From NCBI RefSeq assembly GCF_001280305.1, contig NZ_CP012623.1, positions 2,046,001-2,110,000 of the forward strand: a stretch of 64,000 nt of DNA. Reading direction: 5' to 3'. This DNA comes from Hymenobacter sp. DG25A (GTDB taxonomy: Bacteria > Bacteroidota > Bacteroidia > Cytophagales > Hymenobacteraceae). Both the position numbers and the translations under genes were made by a program. A model generated the notes under the pieces. It made no database searches and was not told where the DNA came from. It saw only the letters and a program-made list of their open reading frames with translations. Each line of letters begins with the position of its first letter. Position 1 is the stretch's first letter. Below, one piece after another: positions 1 to 13,300 of this stretch.

Positions 1-688
1 CAACATTCGTATTGATCCGCAGCTGCAGGACGAGAAAGGCTACAGCGCCGACCTGGGCGTGCGCGGCGGCACGGCCGGCCTGTTCAGCTACGATGTGAGC
101 CTGTTTAATCTGGTGTATGATAACCGTATTGGTCTGCAGCCCGCTAAAGACACCGTGCTGTTTACCAACTACCTGCTGCGCACCAACATTGGCCGCTCCC
201 GCAACCGCGGCCTGGAGACGTTTGTAGAGGCCGATGTGCTGCGCCTGCTTTACGGCGCCGAGCACCGCACGGGCTTGTCTGTCTTCTCCAACGTGACGCT
301 GGTAGATGCCCGTTACCAGATTGACAACGAGCTGTTCCGGAACAAGAAAGTGGAGCTGGCCCCCAGTCTGATTGCCAAAGCCGGCGCTGCACTCAAGCGG
401 GACCAACTGCGCCTCGCCTACCAGTATGCCTACACCTCCCAGCAGTTCAGCGACGCGACCAACAGCATCCTGGAGCCCACGGCCGTGTTTGGCCGCATTC
501 CGGCCTATTGGGTGATGGACCTTTCCGGCAGCTACAGCTACAAGTTTCTAACGCTGGAAACCGGCATCAACAACCTCACCGACCGACGCTATTTCACGCG
601 CCGCGCTACGGCCTACCCCGGCCCCGGCATTATCCCCGCCGATGGCCGCAGCTTCTATCTAACACTGCAGGTGCGCCTGCCGCAGTAG
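1..688 (+). CDS. TonB-dependent receptor, FecA-like, C-terminal fragment
   Basis: The open frame runs in from the left edge (first full codon at base 2) and stops at 688, so only the last ~228 residues are visible. They are the outer-membrane beta-barrel end of a TonB-dependent receptor: alternating amphipathic strands, the phrase GYSADLGVRG near the start, a NNLTDRRYF turn, and the ending YPGPGIIPADGRSFY followed by a short aromatic-rich last strand, a pattern familiar from ferric-dicitrate (FecA-type) receptors. It would import a ferric chelate or similar ligand across the outer membrane using TonB energy. The plug and any carboxypeptidase-like domain lie outside the window. The substrate is inferred only from the FecA-like ending. 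Confidence 0.85.
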   Translation, partial: NIRIDPQLQDEKGYSADLGVRGGTAGLFSYDVSLFNLVYDNRIGLQPAKDTVLFTNYLLRTNIGRSRNRGLETFVEADVLRLLYGAEHRTGLSVFSNVTLVDARYQIDNELFRNKKVELAPSLIAKAGAALKRDQLRLAYQYAYTSQQFSDATNSILEPTAVFGRIPAYWVMDLSGSYSYKFLTLETGINNLTDRRYFTRRATAYPGPGIIPADGRSFYLTLQVRLPQ

Positions 689-1380
689 TACTTCGGCTGA
701 TAGGCGCTTATGTAGGTCGGGGGCACATTCACCGTACTTCACTGCCCGATGATGAGGCTTGCTTCTATGCTTGCAAGGATAAGTGTGGCCCTACCAGGCG
801 TACCTGTTCATGAGCAGAGGACAGCCGAGGTTTAAATATGGTTTTTACAAATAAAAATATAATTATACAAGCTCAACTAATTTAGAATATCGGAATAGGT
901 GATTTTCATTTTCATTTTGCCAATTTTTACACTAATCCATAAATAATTGTTAATATAATTATGACATAAATATATATGCCATATTTTTTATTTGTAACTT
1001 TATAATCAATCAACGCTCTAGTACTACTTTTTACAGTCCATTAAGGTTAACCCCCTAATTTTTTACAGTACCTCTTACATCTATTTGGAGGATATTAAAA
1101 CCTCTATCTGTCCATACAAAGTACGTATGGCTTGGCCCTTAGTATCAGATACACACCTACAACCCCTTTTTTCTAGTTTACCCGCCCGCATCCTTACAGG
1201 AGGCATACGTTTTCTGTGTGCCTACCGCGTCCCGTAGCCTTTTTATCTAGCCGGCTACCCCTCTATCCCCCCTCTTCCTGATCTACCCTAAGGTCCCCGC
1301 AAAACCGGGGTATAAGATTCTCTTGTGCCAATTGCACAACAGGGGTAGAATCCTATTGCTATTTCTAAACCTATTGTACC
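689..1380. other. Long intergenic region, AT-rich in the middle
   Basis: There are 692 bases without a convincing gene between the receptor and the giant surface protein. About 830-1080 is strikingly AT-rich compared with the GC-rich surroundings, with runs of A and T, as expected of a promoter or regulatory region. A short GC hairpin (ccccg, loop, cgggg) lies near 1292-1308 but has no T-run. I could not pick out a clear TAnnTTTG element. Small open frames overlapping the ends look spurious. Confidence 0.5.
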
Positions 1381-4300
1381 ATGGAAACATCTGTAAACAC
1401 AACTACACGTTGTCCGCTTTTTCAGGCTTTTCAGTTCTCCATTTTCATTCAATTTATCACCCTACTTTTAAATCGAAATTCCCGCAATTACTCTTTTGCA
1501 GCGCTGCTGCTAAAACATGTTCTGATTGGTATTTTCAGCTTTACTATTTCAGCCGCCTGGGCTCAAACCAGCAATGCCATTGTAACGGAAAACAGCAAGC
1601 CCGGCAATCCGGAATCGGAATGGCAGATTAGTGGGGCTGGTGATTTATCCATTCAGGGCTTTGCTACGGACATCAGCTATAATAAAGGCGACCTGGCCCA
1701 TTTTAAGGTAAAAACCGATGCCAGCAGCTATACTATAAACATCTATCGATTAGGCTATTACCAGGGCAACGGGGCGCGGCTGCAAGGCACCGTGGCAGTG
1801 GCTGCCGCTCAAAGTCAACCACTCTGCGTAACCGACCCCAACACGGGCCTGCTGGACTGCGGCAACTGGGCGGAGTCGGCTAGCTGGCAGATTCCCAGTG
1901 ATGCTGTTTCCGGGGTGTATATCGCCAGGCTCACCCGCTCCGATACGAAGGGTGCCAGCCATATGGTTTTTATTGTGCGGGATGATGCCGGCAGCTCCGA
2001 TCTGTTGTTTCAGACCTCGGATGCTACCTGGCAGGCCTACAACATCTACGGCGACACGAATAACAACGGTAAGAGCCTGTACGCCGCTACTTCCGGGAGC
2101 AAGGCGTCCAAAGTCAGCTATAACCGCCCCTTCGTAACCCGCAACGGCGGCGGAGGCGGCGGCGCGGCCGAAGACTGGCTTTTCAACGCCGAATACCCCA
2201 TGATTCGCTGGCTGGAGGCCAACGGCTACGATGTTAGCTACTTTACGAACGTAGATACCGACCGGAAAGGAAGCCTCATTACCCGCCACAAAGTGTTTAT
2301 GTCGGTGGGGCACGATGAGTATTGGTCGGGCACGGCGCGGGCCAACGTAGAGGCCGCCCGCAATGCCGGCAAGCACCTGGCTTTTTTCAGCGGCAACGAA
2401 GTTTACTGGAAAACCCGCTGGGAAGCCAGTAATGGCCAAACTCACCGCACGCTGGTTTGCTATAAAGAAGGCACCCAGGGCGAAAACGTCTGCGGCACTA
2501 AGTGCGACCCCAGCCCGGAATGGACGGGCCTGTGGCGGGACGGCTGCAGCTTTACCAGCGCCGGCGGCTGCCGGCCGGAGAATGCGCTGACCGGCCAGAT
2601 CAGCTGGACCGAAGCCAGCGGGCCCATTACCGTGCCGGCCAGCTATAAAAACCTGCGCTTCTGGCGCAACACCAGTGTGGCCTCGCTCAGCAACGGCGCC
2701 ACCGCCAGCTTCACCGATGGCACCATTGGCTATGAGTGGGACCCGGAGCAGGAAGAATACCGCAGCTCCTACCCCGCCGGCCGCATATTGCTTTCTCAGA
2801 CCGAGCTGAACGGTAAAACCCACCACCTTTCCCTTTACAAGCACAGCAGTGGCGCCCTGGTTTTTGGTGCCGGCACCGTGCAGTGGTCGTGGGGTCTGGA
2901 CAGCAACCACGACCGGGGCAGCGCCGCCCCCAACACTGCCATGCGGCAGGCCACTGTAAACCTGTTTGCAGATATGGGCGTGCAGCCCGGCTCTTTGCAG
3001 GCGGGCCTGGTAGCCACCACGGCTTCCAGTGATGCGCAGGCCCCAACCGTGGTTATTTCCTCCCCCGCGGCAGGTGCTACCCTACCCGGCAGCCAGACGG
3101 CTACCATTTCCGGCACTGGCTCCGATGCCAATGTGGTGGCCGGCGTAGAAGTTTCTACCGATGGCGGCACTACCTGGCGCCTGGCCACCGGCACCACTTC
3201 CTGGACCTACGCCTGGACATCCCCCCCTCAGGGCCCCGCTACTATTCAGAGCCGGGCTTTTGACGATTCCGGCAACATGAGCGCCCCCGTTACGGTGAAC
3301 GTTACCGTTGGCGAAGCCGGCCCCCAGGTGTGTCCGTGCACGGTGTTTACGGCCAGCACGCCCATCCCCCCTAATCTTAATAATGATAACCAGGCTATTC
3401 AACTGGGCATGAAGTTCCGGGCCAGCACCAGTGGCTACATTACCGGGGTTCGGTTCTATAAGCAGGATGGCAACACCGGCACGCACATCGGGCAGCTGTA
3501 CAGCAGCACCGGCACGCTCCTGGCTCAGTCTACTTTTACCAACGAAACGACCTCGGGCTGGCAGGAAGTGGCTTTTGCCAAGCCGGTAGCTATTACGGCC
3601 AATACCACCTACATCATCTCTTACCACAGCAGCGCTGGCCATTACTCTTCAAATGACACTGGCTTTGCCACAGCCATTGTAAATGGCCCCCTGCGTGGCT
3701 TGGCCAATGACGAAGACGGTAAAAACGGCGTGTACGCTTACTCACCCACACCGGCTTTCCCCACCACCAACTTCCAGTCTAGTAACTACTTTGTGGATGT
3801 TGTTTTTAATACGACTGTAGGGCCGGATACCAGCGCTCCGTCCGTAGCCTCTACCTCGCCGGCCAATAATGCGGCGGGCGTGCTGGTTTCTGCCAACATC
3901 AACGTTACGTTTGATGAGGCCCTGGACCCTGCTACTGTTTCCGGTAATACTATCCAGCTGTTGCAGGGCAGCACCCCGGTAGCGGCCACTGTTTCTTATG
4001 ATGAAAACAGCCGCACCACCACCCTTAACCCCAGCAGTGACTTAAGCTACTCTACGCAGTATTCTCTGGCGGTGAAAGGCGGCACCACGGACCCTCGGAT
4101 CAAGGACCTGGCAGGCAACGCCCTGGCAGCCAATTATTCTGCCTCTTTCACTACTCAGGGCGCCCCGCTGCCCCCACCACCGCCCTTGCCTTCGCCCAAC
4201 CAGGGCCCGGGCGGCCCTATTCTGGTTATCAGCTCTTCGGCCAATGCGTTTAGCCGCTATCCGGTAGAGATTCTGCGGGCGGAAGGCTTCAATGCGTTTG

Positions 4301-7300
4301 AGGCGAAAGACATAGCTGAAGTGCGGGGCAATGCCTCGCAGCTAAGCAGCTATGACGTTATCGTGCTGGGCAATATAGCCTTGCAGGCCTCCGATGTGAC
4401 GATGCTCACAGATTGGGTTACGGCGGGCGGTACGCTCATTGCCTTCCGGCCTGATGCGCAGCTGGCCTCTTTGCTGGGCCTGGTGCCCGCCGGCGGCTCG
4501 CTCTCCGATAAGTATCTGCTGGTGAATACCGCCAGCGGCCCCGGGGTGGGCATCGTTAATGAAACCATTCAGTTTCACGGCGCCGCCGACCTCTACACCC
4601 TGCAGGCCGGCACTACCAGTCTGGCTACGTTATACTCCGGAGCTTCCTCGGCCACCAGCAACCCGGCCGTTACGCAGCGGCTGGTGGGTACCAGCGGCGG
4701 CAAAGCCATTGCTTTCACCTATGACCTGGCCCGCTCTATTGTGTACACCCGCCAGGGCAACCCCGCCTATGCCGGCCAGAAGCGCGACGGCCAAAGCGGT
4801 CCTATACGCTCGGATGACCTGTTCTACCCCGACTGGGTGGACCTGAACAAGGTGGCCATTCCGCAGGCCGATGAGCAGCAGCGCTTGCTGGCCAACATTA
4901 TGGTGCAGGGCAGCCGCAAGCCCCTGCCCCGGTTCTGGTATCTGCCCAAAGGCCTGAAAGCCGCCGTGATTATGACCGGCGACGACCACGGCAGCGGCGG
5001 CACCAAGCCCCGGTTCGATAGCTATAAAACGAAAAGCGGCGCTAACAACACGGCCCAAGGCGTAGCCGACTGGACGGCCATTCGGGGTACTTCCTACATC
5101 TATCCTGGCACTCCCATTACCGATGCGGAAGCTGCTGCTTACGAAGCCGAGGGCTTTGAAATCAGCCTGCACCTGAATACCGACTGCGCGGTTTGGACAC
5201 CTACCTCCCTGCGCAATTATTTCTCTACCCAGCTGGGCGACCTGGCCGCAAGATTCCCCAGCATCTCCCGGCCCGTAACCCACCGGACCCACTGCATTTC
5301 CTGGAGCGACTGGGCCAGCGAGGCCAAGATTGAGCTGGAAAACGGCATCCGTCTGGACGATAACTATTACTACTGGCCGGAGGCCTGGATAAAAGACCGG
5401 CCCGGTATGTTCACGGGCTCGGGCATGCCCATGCGCTTTGCTGATGTGGACGGTTCGCTTATTGACGTCTACCAGGCCACCACGCAGCTGACCGACGAAT
5501 CAGGCATCACCTACTCCACGCACATTAATACGCTGCTGGACAATGCCCTGGGCGCCAAAGGTTACTACGGCGTGTTTACGGCCAACATGCACACCGATTT
5601 CCTGCAAACCAGCATCGATGGCTCCAACACCATTATTGCCGCGGCCCAGCAGCGGCAGGTGCCCGTCATTTCGGCCAAGCAAATGCTGACCTGGCTGGAT
5701 AGCCGCAACAGCTCTTCCTTCGGCAACATGGCCTGGAACGGCAATCAACTGAGCTTCTCGGTGAACGTGTATAATGGTGTAGCCAACCTGCAGGGCATGC
5801 TGCCCATTGCGGCCGCCTCCGGCCGCTTACTCAGCCTGAGCGTGAACAACAGTCCGGTTAATTACCGCACGGAGAAAATCAAAGGCATTGATTACGCCTT
5901 CTTCCCTGCTACTCCCGGCAACTATGTGGCCTCTTATGATGGAGTGGCCTGCACCACGCCTACGGCTACTATTGCGGCCGTGGAGCCAGCCGTGTGCCCC
6001 GGCACGCCCGTGCAGCTGAAGCTGGAAAAGGCCACCGGCCAGGGTCCCTTTGACTTGGTGGTGAATGGCGCAACTTACTCTGATGTGGCTGTAGGGCAAA
6101 CATTTGTGGCCCCTTCCGCAGGCAGCGAGGTCAGCATCTGGAGCGCTACGGATACGCCCGCCAATGCCGATGCTACCGATACTCAGCCCATTGAAACAGG
6201 CACCAAATTCCGCGCTTCGGTCAGTGGGTATATTACCGGCATTCGTTTTTATAAGGGTGCTACCAATACCGGCACGCACGTAGGTACGCTGTGGGATGCC
6301 ACCGGCCAAAAACTGGCTTCGGCCACTTTCACCAATGAGACGGCCAGTGGCTGGCAGACGGTGCGCTTTGCTACGCCGGTGGCCGTTGTAGCCGGCACTA
6401 CGTACGTGGCCTCCTATTATTCGCCGAACAATGTATTTGCATACACGGCTGATTACTTTACAACCAAAGCCGTTACCAATGGCCCGCTAACGGCCTTGCA
6501 GTCGGGCGGCACCGCCGACCCCAACGGGGTGTACCGGTACGGCGCCGGCGGCGGCTTCCCCTCTAACGGCATTGCTGCCAACTACTGGGTAGACGTGCTC
6601 TTCAAAGAAGGAAACAGTACCTCGCCCACCAGCTACGTTCTGACGAGCATCACGGATAACGGCGGCTGTGTGGCCACCGGCGAATCCTTAAGCGCCGTAC
6701 AGGTTTCGGTGGCGCCCCCACCGGCCGGCACCCTGGCCGCGGCACCCGTGCAGGAAGGCCAGGATATCAACCTCACCTTTACGGCTACGGCCGGCGCTGG
6801 CCCGTTTGCGCTGGTTATCAATGGCACCAATTATCCGGGGGTAGTGAGCGGCACCGCCTTCAATACGGGCGTAAAAGCCTCTTCCTCGGCCTCCAGCAGC
6901 ATCTGGGGTGATGCTGGCACACCAGCCACGGCCTCCGCAGCCGATACCAAGGCAACAGAAGTAGGTGTAAAATTCCGCGCCAGCGTAGCCGGCCAGATTA
7001 CTGGTATCCGCTTCTATAAAGGCTCTGCCAATACGGGCACGCATACCGGCTCTTTGTGGAGCAAGGCGGGCGTATTGCTGGCTACGGCCACCTTCACCAA
7101 TGAAACCGCCACCGGCTGGCAGGAAGTGAAGTTTGCTTCGCCCGTTTCCATCGAGGCCAATACCACATACATTGCCTCGTATTTTGCGCCGGCAGGTGGC
7201 TACGCTCACAACGGCAGCTTCTTCACCAATGCAGCCGTTACCAACGGTCCCTTGAAAGCGCTGAAGGACGGCGAGGATGGTGCTAATGGCGTGTATAGCT

Positions 7301-10300
7301 ACAGCACCGGCGGGGTTGTTCCCACCGATACTTACCAGGGCGGCAACTATTGGGTAGACGTGCTATTTACGGCTCCTAACAGCGGTAGCACCACTTTCTC
7401 CCTGACCAGCATTACCGATTCCAAAGGCTGCGTGCAGCAGGGTGACATCCAGGTACTGACGGTACAGCCTTCGGCTACTCCCAACCAGGCCCCGGTGCTG
7501 AACCCAATCGGGCCAAAAACAGTGGCGGCTTCTTCCCTGCTGACGTTTACTGCTTCCGCCACCGATACGGAAGGCAGTACCCTTACGTACAGTCTGTCTG
7601 GCACGGTGCCAGCCGGAGCAGTAATCAACCCGGCAGGGGCCTTTACCTGGACGCCCACGCCTGATCAGGTAGGCGCGCATACCTTTAAGGTGGTGGTTTC
7701 GGATGGCCTCGCCTCGGCAGAGGAGGCAATTACCGTTACCGTAACCAGCGGGGCGCCAACGGCCACGGCCTGCTTCCAGGACCAGAGCGCCACTGATTTC
7801 AATAATGGCACAGCGGGCACCGGCACGTACCGGCCTGCTGCCGGCGGAGTCATCCTCCAGCCACAGGTAGCCCATGAATTTGCTGCCGCACCACCAATTT
7901 CGGAATGGCAGAGCTTTCCTTGGCCCCCGGGTGGCGGCACTACTACCTTCTCGGGCACTCAGGCTGTGGTAGATGGGGCCCGCTTCAATACCGAACCCAC
8001 TACCAACACGTCGTCGCCGGGTGTCTCCCTCGAATTTGTGGCCACGTTCGGTGCTACCGGCTTCCAGCATATTGGGTTTGGGGCTGGTAATGATGTGGAC
8101 ATGTTCAACAATACGCCTATCTGGGCCATGTTCAGCACGGGGACTAATGACAATTTTTCCACCGGCCTGAAAGCCCGGGTCAATAATAATGGTACCGCCA
8201 CGGATGTAGTGCTGCCTGGTAACCTGTATGGCACGGCCCACCGCTACCGCATCGACTGGAAAGCCGCCAGCATTGAGTTTTACGTGGATGGTGCTCTGGT
8301 GCAAACCACCAATGTGGCCCTTAGCGTGCCCATGCGGGTGGGTGCCAGTGACCTGGCAGTGGGCGCACCAGCCCTTGCTCTGGATTGGGTGCGTCTGACT
8401 CCGTATGCTGCTTCGGGCAGCTTTACCTCCCGCGTGTACGATGGTGGCACCTCCAAAACCTGGAGCCAGGCCACCTGGGATGCTGATGCCCCTTCGGGTT
8501 CCAGTGTGAAGCTGTTCCAGCGGCAGGGAAATACCCCTACCCCGGATGCTAACTGGACGGCGTTTACCGCCATTGCTGACAATGGCGCCACGGTAGGTGG
8601 CACTTCCCGCTACATTCAGTACCGGGCGGATCTGGCCACCACTAATTCCGGCCTGACCCCTACGCTTCGTAGTGTGGGAATTAACTGCACTGAACCGGCT
8701 GCCTGCCCCACCGTCGTCTTTACACCCATTGCGGGCACGGCCTTGCCGGCTGCTACGGTAGGCGTGGCCTATAACCAGACAATCAGTACCGATCAAACGG
8801 GCTATAGTCTGGCGGCCACAGGACTGCCGGCCGGGCTGGTGCTGGATGCCACCACCGGCGTAATCAGCGGTACGCCTACCGCTGCGGCCTCCGCTAACGT
8901 AACCGTTACGGCTACCAAGGACGCCTGCTCCGCCAATGCTGCCTATACCCTCGTAGTAAATGGCACCAGCAGCCCTACTGCCCAAACCATTTCGTTTACG
9001 CAGGACCTGCCGGATGTGAAGACCACTGCCGGCCCCATTACGCTGAGTGCCACCGCATCCTCTGGCTTAGCGGTTTCCTACGTAGTTGCAGGCCCAGCTA
9101 CCATTGAAGGGAATGTTCTCACCCTGACAGGCGCCACGGGCCAGGTAAAGATTACAGCCTCGCAGGCTGGCAATGCTACCTACGCCGCCGCCGAGAGCGT
9201 AGAGCGCACTTTCAACGTCACCTTCGACGCTGTGGCCTGCTTCCAGGACCAGAGTATAGCTGATTTCAACGACGGCACAGCCTCCGCTACGGTGTCGGTA
9301 TCTCAGTCCGCCAATGGCGGCATAACCCTGATGCCTAAGGCGGCCAATGACTTCTCCACTGCTCCTTCAGCGGCTGAGTGGCAAAGCTTCCCCTGGACCA
9401 GCGGTGGTACTACCACCTACTCTGGTGGTCAGGCCGTGGTAGATGGGTCCCGCTTTAACACAATGGCGGCATCTGCCATTGTGGGCCCGGGTTCATCGTT
9501 TGAGTTTGATGCTACCTTCGGCGCAGCCGGGTTCCAGCACATCGGGTTTGGAGCCGGTGATGACACGAACATGTTTGATGGCGCTGCAATATGGGCCATG
9601 TTCAGCACCGGGAATGATGCTGCCTCTGGCCTGAAAGCCCGGGTAAGAAACGCCGGTGTGGATACTGATGTGCCGCTAGCCGGCAACTTCATTGGTTCAT
9701 CGCACCGCTACCGCATCAACTGGAATGCCAGCAGCATTGAGTTTTACGTGGATGGCGCTCTGGTGCAAACCACCAACGTAGCCATTAGCGCCCCCATGCG
9801 GGCAGGGGTTAGTGACTACAACGTGGGAGGCCCGGCAGTCAGCCTGGATTGGATGCGCCTGACTCCGTATAGCACCTCCGGCAGCTTTACCTCCCGCATT
9901 TATGATGGCAGCACGGCCAAAACCTGGCAGGAAGCTACCTGGACGGCCGATACGCCAGCGGGCACTACGGTGCAGCTATTCCAGAGGCAGGGTAATTCTA
10001 CCAATCCGGAGGATGGCACTTGGACGGAGTTTGCGGCCATTGCCAATAGCGGCGCGGTTGTAGGGGGTAATTCCCGCTTCATTCAGTACCGTGCAGATCT
10101 GGCTACATCGAACACTGCTATTACGCCCACGCTTCGCAGTGTAGCTATTAATTGCGGCGAGGCCGTCTGTGCCGAAGTGGCCTTTACCCCTGCGTCCGGC
10201 TCTGTCTTGCCGAACGCCACAGTTAATGCTTTCTACAGCCAGACTATTACAACCAATCCGGAGGGCTACAACCTGGTGGCCAGCGGCTTGCCGGCCGGCC

Positions 10301-13300
10301 TTACGCTGGACGCCACTTCCGGACTACTGAGCGGCAAGGCCACGGAAACAGCCAAAGAGGTGGTAATCACCATAACAGCCACAAAGGGCAGCTGCTCGGC
10401 ACAGGCCACCTACACCCTCACGGTACAGGCCGCCAATCAGCCACCCGTGTTAACGGCTATTGCCCCACAGTCGGTACCAGCCCTCACTAAGCTGAGCTTC
10501 ACGGCTACGGCTACCGATGCTGATACGGATGCCAGCTTGCTGCGCTTCAGCCTGGCCGGCACCGTACCGGATAGCGCCAGCATTGTGGCAGAAACCGGTG
10601 TTTTCAGCTGGACGCCCACACTGGCGCAGGTAGGGGTATATACCTTTAAAGTGCTGGTTTCTGATGGCATTGCCAGCGGAGAGCAGGAAGTGACGGTGAC
10701 CGTTACCAGCCCGGCGCCCACGGATATCAGCCTCAGCAGCCAGAGCGTAGAAGAGAACAAGCCCGACGGCACGGTAGTAGGCAGCTTCAGCACGGCCTCG
10801 GCCAATGAGGCCCAGACCTACTCCTACTCCCTGATTGCGGGTGACGGCGCCACGGATAATGCCTCCTTCCAGATAGCGGGCAGCGACCTGCAGACCGCCG
10901 CCGGGTTTGATTTCGAAACGAAGGCTTCTTACTCTATCCGGGTGCGTGCCACCAGCAGTGAAACCAATGGCCCCACGTTTGAAAAGGCGTTTACCATTAC
11001 GGTAACGGACGTAAACGAGGCTCCGCTAATGGCGGCCAATAGCTTCAACGTAGCTGAAGGCACGGCAAATGGCGCTGCCGTAGGCACGCTGGCAGCCACG
11101 GACCCCGATGCTAACCAGACGCTGACCTACACTATTACGGCCGGCAACACCAATGATGCCTTTGCAATAGTGGGCAATGAGCTGCAGGTGAACAATACCA
11201 CCGCCCTGGACTATGCCACCACGCCCTCCTTTACACTAACCATACAGGCCACCGACAGCGGCAACCCCGCCCTGAGTAACTCGGCGACTGTAACGGTAAA
11301 CGTGACCAAGTCTAATGTTAATGGTGCGCCCATCATTGCAGATCAGAGCTTCCCGCTGGATGAAAACTCGCCGAATGAAACCCCCGTGGGCACCATTGCA
11401 GCTTCTGACCCCGATGCGGGGCAACAGCTGAGCTACAGCATCACGGCGGGCAATGAGTCCGGAGCCTTTAAGCTGGAAGGAAATGTGCTGAAGGTGGCCA
11501 ACGCCGCGGCCCTGGATTTTGAAACTACGGCGGCGTTTTCGCTAACCGTGCAGGTTTCCGATGATAGCGCCACACCCCTGAGCAGCTCCGCTCAGGTAAC
11601 CGTGACTCTGAGCCCGATAAACGAAGCGCCCGTACTGGCTAACGTGCCTATTGAAGCCGTCCGGATTCCGGAGCAGGCAGAGTATAAGTTCCAGGCCACG
11701 GCAACCGACCCGGAAAAGGATGACCTTACCTTCTCGCTCCAGGATGCCCCCGTAGGCGCCCTTATCAGCGAAACCACAGGCGAGTTCACCTGGACGCCGA
11801 CCGAAAGCCAGGGTGGCACCACGCACAACTTTACCGTGCGCGTCTCCGATGGTAAGCTGACTTCTGAGCAAGCCGTGAGCCTGATAGTGGAAAAAGTAAG
11901 CTCCGCCCCGGTTCTCACGGGCGTGCCTGAAAACGCCACTATTAAGGAGCAGGCAGCCTACAGCTTCCAGGCAACGGGCACCGATACGGACCAAGACCCG
12001 CTGACCTTCTCCCTGCTGAATGCACCGGAGGGTGCTGCCATCGATGAAAACGGCTTATTCACCTGGACGCCCTCTGAAGCCCAGGGCCCCGGTGAGTATA
12101 CCATTACGGTACGGGTTTCAGATGGCAGCTCTCAGGATGAAGCCCTAGTACACCTCACAGTGGAAGAAGTAAATGCGGCCCCGGTATTAAGCAGCATTGC
12201 TAATGCTACCATACCGGAGCTGGCAGCATACACCTTCAAGGCCACGGCCACCGACGCGGAGGAGAACCCGCTGACCTACTCCCTGCTCAAAGGCCCGGAG
12301 GGTGCTACCATGAACGCCGGCGTATTTAGCTGGACGCCAACGGAAGCCCAGGGCCCCGGCACCTATACCTTCTCGGTGCAGGTTTCGGATGGTGCTTTAA
12401 CTGATGAGCAGGAGCTTACCCTGACGGTAGAAGAAGTGGGCTCTGAGCCGGTCCTCTCGGCAGTACCGGCCTCTGTTACCATACCAGAGCTGGCGGCTTA
12501 TACCTTCACAGCCAAGGGCATAGATGGCGACGGCGACGCCCTCGCCTACTCCCTGCTCAATGCGCCAACGGGAGCTACCATCGGTGCTACGGACGGGGTA
12601 TTTGCCTGGACGCCAACGGAGGACCAGGGCCCCGGCGAGTATGACATCACCGTTCGGCTTACCGCTGGTGGTGCCTACGATGAGGCAGTAGTGCATATTG
12701 TGGTAGAAGAAGCCAACGAAGCACCGGTATTAGCCCAACTGGCTGATGCTACCATACCGGAGTTGGCGGAATATACCTTCACGGCGAAGGCCACGGATGC
12801 CGAAAAAGGCACTCTAACCTTCTCGCTGGCGCAGGCTCCGTCCGGGGCAACCATAAATGGCGCAACGGGGGTATTCGCCTGGACTCCCACCGAGGAGCAG
12901 GGCCCGGGCACGTACACTTTCCTGGTGCAGGTGTCAGACGGCACCTTAACAGATGAGCAGCAAATCACGCTCACCGTTACGGAAGTTACGGCCCCCATTG
13001 TGCTGACGGGCGTACCGGCTGAGGCCACCATTCCGGAACTGAAATCTTACAGCTTCACGGCCTCCGTCAGCAGTACCGAAACCAGAACCCCTACCGTGGC
13101 GCCGGTGTATTCTTTGCAGAATGCTCCTGCGGGGGCCAGCATTGATGCCAGCAGCGGCGTATTTACCTGGACGCCCACGGCAGCGCAGGGTCCTGGTCAG
13201 TATACCTTCACCGTGAGCGTGGCGGTAGGCGAGATGACCGACTCCAAACAGATTGCCCTGACGGTGGAAGACGTGGTGCTTCCTCCCACTATTACCTCCT

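Noticed and set aside
1111..1129. Short inverted repeat ccatac/gtatgg upstream of the giant gene
   Set aside because: It is only six bases per arm, with no spacing to a recognisable promoter, and is expected by chance in this composition.
7363..8985. A 540-codon open frame on the minus strand within the giant surface-protein gene
   Set aside because: It is antisense to a strongly supported coding region, has low-complexity Gly/Arg/Ile-rich content and no recognisable motif. Long antisense frames are expected in GC-rich genes.
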